Assembly: GCF_000499385.1 (NCBI RefSeq)
Contig: NW_013651900.1
Location: forward strand, 1 to 64,000
Origin: Eimeria necatrix
Lineage: Eukaryota > Apicomplexa > Conoidasida > Eucoccidiorida > Eimeriidae
Length of the DNA stretch: 64,000 bases
Reading direction: 5' to 3'
Shown here: positions 56,591-64,000 of the stretch, piece after piece
Position numbering within the stretch: position 1 is the stretch's first letter
Layout of the letters: each line of letters begins with the position of its first letter
The notes under the pieces: model-generated
Databases searched by the model: none
What the model was told of the DNA's origin: nothing
Seen by the model: the letters and a program-made list of their open reading frames with translations, nothing else
Made by a program: the position numbers and the translations under genes

Positions 56591-59500
56591 GCCCTGGGAG
56601 AGCGAGCGCTCTCCCGCGCAGACCATCGTGGTGCGAATTGGACGCCTCAATCTGCTTTTCCTTCCTAAATGAAGCAGCCAACACATGGACCTACAAGAAA
56701 AAGAAATCAAGAACAATTCAACTCCGCAGAAGGTCCGCACCAGCTATCGTCTTCACAGAGATCAGATCAAGGGCTGACCTCCCGCAGCCCCATGCGTTCC
56801 AGGCGCGCAACTCGAGACAAAGCAGGTTCTCTTTCCATAAACAGATTAGTTAAGTTTTAATGCGTAAGCGTTTATTTGTTTGAAATTCTCTAGGAAGTAC
56901 CTCGAGGAAGTGCTGCAGTACATTTGAGCCTATCACGCTCCATTTCAGTGGCATTGAGTGGCGTTGAGCCGTTATGCATCCCGTATCCTCCTGTGCTGAG
57001 CTCTTCAACAGAAAACGAAACATTAGCATTTGAAACTTGAGCAAGATGCGGCGTAGCAGCCATTTATGTTTCTTCTTTATGGAATGTGTATCAACTGGCG
57101 AATGTTCAGCAGAAACCGTGCCACCGGGAGCGTTTGAATCCACTTTGCTATCTCGGGCCATTCACAGCTTTTCTGTTACCCTGTGCTACTCAGTGGCTAT
57201 TTGAATGCTTGCTAGTATCATACATTTACCCGTGATTTTGGTCCACGAATTCAACGAGGAGGAATGTAACACTGAGGTCTCGGAACGCAGAGCACTGGGG
57301 ACCAAAGTGATTCAGCGTCGTAGCGTTGCGCTGCAGGGGGTCACACCTCGAATTTATTGAAGAAGTGAGGCATGTGGACTCTTTACCTCGACTTTAAGCA
57401 TCAGTAGCTGCCAGGAACTCTCAAGTGCGCTATTGTGTCTTCAAGAGTCAGTAGAGGCCGGAATACTTGAATGCACATTTTCCTGCAGAAACGTGCAGTC
57501 ACATCCCTACTCCCAAGTAAGTCACCATCATGAGTCCTTCTTCCAATACTCACTAGTCACTCGTTTGAAGGAGGTGGGGAACTGTTGGCAGGCCGCTTCA
57601 AGTTCTACCTTCTAACTGTTGTCTTGCCGTCGGCTCCTGCCGCTTCACCAGGAAACCGTAGAATGCTTCATTCACTTCGATTTATGATACACTGCCTTTG
57701 TTCTATGAGCAAGCTTCTGCACTCGGCATCAGCTTAGTATTCCAGTGAGCAGTCGTTTCCCATTTTAGGCGCTGTGCCTTTTAACACTCTATCCCCTAGT
57801 GATATCCCAAGAAACTCTAGGTGGGAATGTACGAAACTTGCCCTACGCTTCCCAACTTTCAGTCCATATCTTAGTGCGCTGCAAGGTGTGCAAGAGTTTC
57901 AAAGCTGCCTAAACGGTATTCTGCAGCATCTCATTTGCCCGTTGTATTTACACTGCCGATCGTGTAGTGAGTGCATAAAGACACGCACGGAATGAAGGTA
58001 CACTGAAAAAAGATTATGGAAGTGCTACAACAACGCAGCATCTAGGGCAGCAAGACGCGTGGTTTCGTGACGGTCGTTGAAATATGTGTACAGCGTTGGC
58101 AACGGGCTGAAGGGAGACCTAAGTTAATATTTCCGTGTATATTCAGAGATGTTAGCCAGGAAAGGCGGTGATTATAGGCATTCTTGAGTCACAGCCGAAA
58201 AATACGCCAGGCTCCACGATTTCATTGCTTTGTCTAGCCCAAAGGACTTGCCTTTTGCACATCTCTTGCTGCAATCACTATGCAGCGGTTTCTACCCTTC
58301 CAGAATTCTACAGAAGACGGGATGCTCCGGGAAGTTTCCTTCGTGTGAATGAATTGGATGCCTTGCTTTTTGGTGCCAGATGCTTTGTTACAAGCTAACG
58401 GCCCACCGCTATTAACAGCTGTATTGCGCGAAGCGCAATACAGCTGTTTGCACTGGCGGTTCACAGAATGTTGCCAGTATAACTTGCAAGTCACAGGGAC
58501 ATCTGTCTTATGTTGATATATGCATGAATTAAAGAGGAAGCTTGTGGCTTTGGCCAATGAAAGCGAACACAACTAGAGCCTTTTGCGGCGCACCTGCACG
58601 GCCCAGTTCCACATTACCTTTGGCGAGAGTCCCTCCACCCCTCTGCTTAACATGCAGGCGCGTGCCCTTTAGTAGTGTAACTTTCTGTATATGGACTCAA
58701 ATAATGTATCTAGACAGTGTCCATTGGGAGTTTGATACACTAAGATAACATTAGCGGAGCAGTTCCAGCTGGTGGAAACAATGAGAAGTAAGCCTCGAAA
58801 GCATAGCCCTATTCACGTGCCGTTGTGAGCTCTGTCCATGTTTTTATTCATGCGTTTAGGGAAAGCATATAATTTATCGAAGTTTGCGCCTTTTTGTGTC
58901 CAGCAATGAGTGGTGATCGGCACGTTGTCTAACGGGCGGAGAGCGGAGCGCCCTGCTGAAGGCAGGAAGTGCCTCCCTTCCAATGTGCATTATCGGAATT
59001 TATCGACAAAATGCACTTAAAATATTGTGTGAAGCCATACTGCCGCTTGTGTTGCTTATCATCATATACCCTGGGAATTTTAAGGTCCTTTGGACGGATG
59101 GGAGGAGGCAGCGCAGCGCGGGTGGGCCTTGACCTAAAAACCCACACACAATGGCTTACTTGCTGTGGGCATGAAAATAATAAAGAATAGGAGTATATTA
59201 TAGCTCCTTCCGAACCGCAGCTCTCTGCGAGCGGACAGCAAACAGCTGATGGGATGCAACCTTCATGCAATGAATGACAATGGCAATTCGCCGATCGCAG
59301 CCTTGGAGACATGGTGTCTCGAAAAATCGAGCTGGCGCACCATACGCTTGACGGCAGACGGTTTGCTTCCCCCTGCTAATATATTCAGCGCCTTTTCTCT
59401 TTATGAGGGCATCAAAACGGCGAGGCGTGCTGCTGCCCAAAAGGGGCTACGAGACTTTCGTTCGAGCTGCACTAATTACAATGATATAATTCATTTATTA

Positions 59501-59980
59501 TTTGATTCAATCAATTAATTAAGTAGCTTATTTTTATGTTTATTGCGACGTCAACCGCTTAGAACTGCGCAGCACGGCCTCCATGACTAGGACAGCCAAG
59601 CGAACCTACGGCTGATACCGCGAATAAAGGCACCAGGGTTAAATTGTTATCGCAGTGCAGGCATAATGGGGAACGAAGAGACCCAACAATGCATCCCCCC
59701 TAAAGCCTAAGTCGGTGCATCTTCTAGAACAGGGTAGTTCAGGAGTGCACGATTACGCCCTGTCCGCCAAGTACGCACCTCCGGGAGTGGTCATCGCTAG
59801 CCAAGCTTAGCAAAGGCTGCGAATACCCCTGAATGCTAATGTCACGAAAATCAGGGCTCAAGTGGTGCAAAATAAATGTAGCAGCGCTCCCGCACGAATT
59901 GTAGTCTCAAGGGAGCTTGCGAAAACCCTCGTGGCCTCACCTTAACTACGTTGCTATGCCGTTGTCCCGCTCCCTACCAC
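56591..59980. other. Intergenic, no gene recognised
   Basis: Promoter side of the secretory-type gene, then unique sequence. The longest frames (58234-58572 minus, 58929-59312 minus) have no motif. A perfect hairpin lies at 58414-58448. Confidence 0.5.
58414..58448. repeat. Perfect 16-bp inverted repeat with 3-nt loop
   Basis: AACAGCTGTATTGCGC at 58414-58429, GAA at 58430-58432, and the exact reverse complement at 58433-58448. It is isolated in unique intergenic DNA. Possible hairpin RNA, insertion scar or cruciform; no gene assigned. Confidence 0.9.
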
Positions 59981-59984
59981 CCGA

Positions 59985-60631
59985 TTAGCGCGAGACTCTC
60001 GGCACTTCATGTGGCTTGTTCATCTTTTTCAAAGCCTTCCACGTTCCGTACAAAGCTGTGACTAGGCTGCGTAGAGTTTGACTGTTCAGGATACACCACA
60101 GTAGCATGTCTTCACATAACTGCTCTTCAATTTCGGCACTTCGGCGCTTCTTCTGTCTAGTAGGCCGGCAGCAGACTGCTGTGCTTGAGTTTTGCGCGTG
60201 AATATCCGCGTTGGGTCTTTCCACAGGACTTCTGCTGGATATGCATCTAGAACTTCGCCATTGTCCTAAAGAAGAGAGTTGCCAATTTCCCCGCTGCTTG
60301 CAGTAACGCCTCTGCTATGAGTGTTTCGTGAGACTTTTTTTTCCCGCTGAGACCAAACTGTTGAATCCTTGAGGGTGAGAGGGGCCGGAGCCCCCGTTTG
60401 TGTGTACCTTGTGTTTTGCCCGGTGTCAGTGCTGGAGTGCACACGCTAACAAGTGCTGGCATCGCAGGCAAACGTGCTGTAAATGATGCTGCAGCGATCT
60501 AAAAGTAATACTTCGGTGGCCATTACACGTTTTTGGCGTGGTGTCTGAATCAATGCTCGCCCTCTAGAGCAACACGACAGTACAGAAAGCCATATTAGCC
60601 GCCGAAACGAACTCGCACCAAAATGCAACAT
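59985..60631 (-). CDS. Weak candidate for a small spliced gene
   Basis: Three minus-strand pieces look mildly protein-like. At 60631-60515, a basic, hydrophobic N-terminus (FRRLIWLSVLSCCSRGRALI) could be a targeting peptide. At about 60420-60250, HKRGLRPLSPSRIQQFGLSG and ETLIAEALLQAAGKLATLFF. At 60180-59985, SAEIEEQLCEDMLLWCILNS and a Lys-rich end. I could not join them into a phase-consistent model, and no family is recognised. Confidence 0.2.
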
Positions 60632-60639
60632 TTACAATT

Positions 60640-61183
60640 CGCAATAAATGCGTACCTGCGACAAGATGCATGGGAGATTCGCTCCTTTAAACGAAAAAAT
60701 GTCTCAAGACAAGAGGCAGGGCTGCGGCACCCCAAGCAATGTGTATTGACAGTACGTAGCGAATTATGTTCTGCACTGCACTCAAGCCACGGCAGTTCCA
60801 GTCTTCTGAGGACTGTCTATGAAACTCAACTGCAGGCCTAGTGCATGCACTGTGTCGTACAAGTGAGCGTAGCTGCCCTGGCTGCAGCTTTGGCTTTGGC
60901 TAGGCCTGCTGGCCTGGAGTCGGGCCCAGCAAGAATGAAGAAGTCCAAAAAGGATGAAGCCTTGTCAAGTCAAGACCCAGTGCAAACTCCAGCAGTCTGT
61001 GTTTCTGGCCTAGAATTTGGTTTCAGGAGGATGCGGCTGTGGCGGGTGCGTGCGCCAGCATTGCACAGGCAAATCAAGTTCTTGTACTAAAACCTATCTT
61101 GTCCCTTTGAGCATCCCCTTGGCCAAAATCCTCTTGAACATGTAGCTATGAGGTGTCAATGGGATCCTTCTGTACACCTGGAT
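60640..61183. other. Intergenic, no gene recognised
   Basis: A plus-strand frame of 81 codons at 60845-61090 has a hydrophobic start and a basic middle but no support. Otherwise featureless; downstream side of the L22 gene. Confidence 0.45.
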
Positions 61184-61933
61184 TCAAAACGCCTTAATGA
61201 TGACCTTTATATGCGTTGTGGGGCGGCGCCGGATATCCATTCGGCCTCTCGCTTTAAAGAAAGGCCTCTTCATGACGGGCCCGTTATTGGCTGTGACGGA
61301 CACAAGCTGCGGCTTGAGGTTCTGCTCCCCGTGCAAGTTGACAGCGTTGGCCAGGGCCGACTCGATGGCTCTGAAAATGGCAAGGGCCGGCCGGCGGGGG
61401 GAGGTGGCGAGATGCGCCAGAGCCCCCGCCAGCGTCTTTCCCCGCAGCTCCTGTATAACCCTCCGTGTCTTTATCGGAGACAGGCGCACGTAACGCGAGT
61501 TCGCCTCCACGTAGGGTTGCGGCAGCGTCCTGTCCAGCAATGAACCCTTTGATGTGCCACCCCCCTCCACAGCGCCCTCGTCCCCAAGAGTTACAGGGTC
61601 TGGGGAGGTCAAGAAGGACAGTTTGGAAAGAAGGAGAGAGCCCGCCCTGCGTGGGACCCGAATAGGTGCGGGCGCTCGCGCTGAGCAGCCAGGTGAATGT
61701 ACGGCAAGAGGCTGTCGGCCGCAATGAGAATGGTGGCTCAGGTGCTGCGCTGGAAGACCAGCAGGTAAGTTGTACACCGCGAGCGGCAAAAATGCTGTCC
61801 TTGCCGCGAAGAGAAAGCGGATTTGGCGGCCCTTCGGCGGAGCTTCTGTAGATGCGAGGACACAACGGGCGCAGTACGTCGACAAGAAAAGGCATGCGAG
61901 GAACCGCGCAGCCTGTGATCTTGAGAGGCGCAT
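61184..61933 (-). CDS. RPL22: Bacterial-type ribosomal protein L22, probably apicoplast-targeted
   Basis: A single open frame of 249 codons. The C-terminal 115 residues form a complete bacterial/plastid L22 domain: EANSRYVRLSPIKTRRVIQE, ELRGKTLAGALAHLATSPRR, AIFRAIESALANAVNLHGEQ, VTANNGPVMKRPFFKARGR, MDIRRRPTTHIKVII. Bacterial L22 is about 110 residues, so roughly 130 N-terminal residues are extra. They begin with a hydrophobic segment, ARFLACLFLSTYCARCVLAS (signal-peptide-like), followed by a Ser/Ala/Arg-rich, acid-poor stretch up to about residue 100, the bipartite leader expected for apicoplast import. L22 binds 23S rRNA and lines the peptide exit tunnel. The apicoplast ribosome is the likely location; a mitochondrial ribosome is the alternative. 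Part of the leader could contain an unrecognised intron. Confidence 0.88.
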   Translation of the reverse strand: MRLSRSQAARFLACLFLSTYCARCVLASTEAPPKGRQIRFLFAARTAFLPLAVYNLPAGLPAQHLSHHSHCGRQPLAVHSPGCSARAPAPIRVPRRAGSLLLSKLSFLTSPDPVTLGDEGAVEGGGTSKGSLLDRTLPQPYVEANSRYVRLSPIKTRRVIQELRGKTLAGALAHLATSPRRPALAIFRAIESALANAVNLHGEQNLKPQLVSVTANNGPVMKRPFFKARGRMDIRRRPTTHIKVIIKAF

Positions 61934-62578
61934 CGTTATGAGCCTCCCTTCTCCATTAAATCAAATAATTCATAGTTGTAGTTGCTAATAAGTAGAAAGA
62001 AACAGCTCCTGTTGAGCGAGCGCCGGTCAACGCCGCCTGCTGCCACAGCGCAAGCAGCATGCAGCAACAACCAGTGCCCGGCTATGCTGCGCAGCGTCAC
62101 TTGGCAGCGTGTTGCTTACCCTTGTCTTTCATTTACACTCAGTGTCTTCAACCCCTAACAAAAACCATTTAGGGGATTAAATATTGACAGGTCTTTTTAG
62201 CTATTACTTTAGCATTTTCTGGCGTGCCTTTTCGAGTTGCCGAGGCAAGTCACCGTTTGACCTCACTGGTAAGTGCGCTGGTGTACTGAGCTGCAACCAG
62301 TAAGGATATTTATATTGAATAGCAGCACATCATGCCTTGAAAGTAGAACCTCATCACAGCAGGACAATTTTAGTTTCATCCTGATCCCAACTTTTAGTTG
62401 TTCTTTCAAGCCCTGTCAGTGGTAATGGTCCGTCAAGGCACACTCAAGTGCTACTGGGACGTTCGTCAACCTTCTCCCTGTTTCCTAGTGAAATCCTTTG
62501 TGTTATCATCCTATTGTTGCATTTTTGTCTGTATCATGCCTCAGGCTTTGAGTTCTGAGACGTTGCTGCAGAGCGAAA
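61934..62578. promoter_or_regulatory. Divergent intergenic region between L22 and GDH
   Basis: 645 bp between the divergent starts of the L22 gene (minus) and the glutamate dehydrogenase gene (plus). It must hold both 5' untranslated regions and promoters. No clear repeated motif was seen. Confidence 0.5.

Positions 62579-64000
<1,422 letters not shown>

Noticed and set aside
60845..61090. 81-codon plus-strand frame with a hydrophobic start
   Set aside because: No motif, no splice context, in a spacer.

Overview
The window looks like nuclear DNA of a coccidian apicomplexan, most probably an Eimeria. Three things seen in the sequence point there. Long CAG/CTG tracts run through exons as well as spacers and give runs of Ala, Gln and Ser. 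Interstitial AAACCCT (telomere-type) repeats are scattered through the first 26 kb. Genes are intron-rich, and the set includes a candidate apicoplast-targeted ribosomal protein and a GMC oxidoreductase. Alternation of repeat-rich (R) and repeat-poor (P) segments is established for Eimeria tenella chromosome 1. Here the R segment fills about 1-26.4 kb and the P segment about 26.4-64 kb. The species assignment is inference.

R segment. 1-2.4 kb holds CTG tracts, an 18-bp palindromic satellite and two telomere-type blocks in opposite orientation. 2.4-4.5 kb holds a 100-bp duplication, AT- and A-rich DNA and a GCTA tetranucleotide field. 4.5-13.2 kb (minus) is a large WD40-like gene ending in a zinc-ribbon-like Cys cluster, possibly a TFIIIC-type factor. 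14.3-18.9 kb (plus) is a family GT7 beta-1,4-galactosyltransferase whose catalytic blocks sit on separate exons, with homopolymer insertions between them. 20.2-27.3 kb (minus) is a coiled-coil gene that straddles the R/P boundary: its 3-kb last exon is R-type and its nine upstream exons are P-type.

P segment. In order: Rab7 (minus; seven exons, 198 aa, C-terminal CC), a poorly resolved minus-strand gene near 35 kb, a possible small membrane protein, a Sir2 deacylase (plus; seven exons, 302 aa), an 829-aa N-myristoylation-candidate protein of unknown function (minus), a secreted GMC oxidoreductase (minus), a large secretory-pathway protein with PQ repeats (minus), a weak small candidate near 60 kb, an apicoplast-type ribosomal protein L22 (minus), and the first four exons of an NADP-type glutamate dehydrogenase (plus), cut by the window end.

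These genes do not form a pathway. They are independently transcribed housekeeping, trafficking and stage-type genes. Exon borders were chosen by eye from GT/AG sites, reading phase and family conservation. Where all phases agree (Rab7, Sir2, the 829-aa protein, GDH, most of the galactosyltransferase) the model is fairly firm; elsewhere borders are approximate. No tRNA, rRNA, CRISPR array or transposon was recognised.
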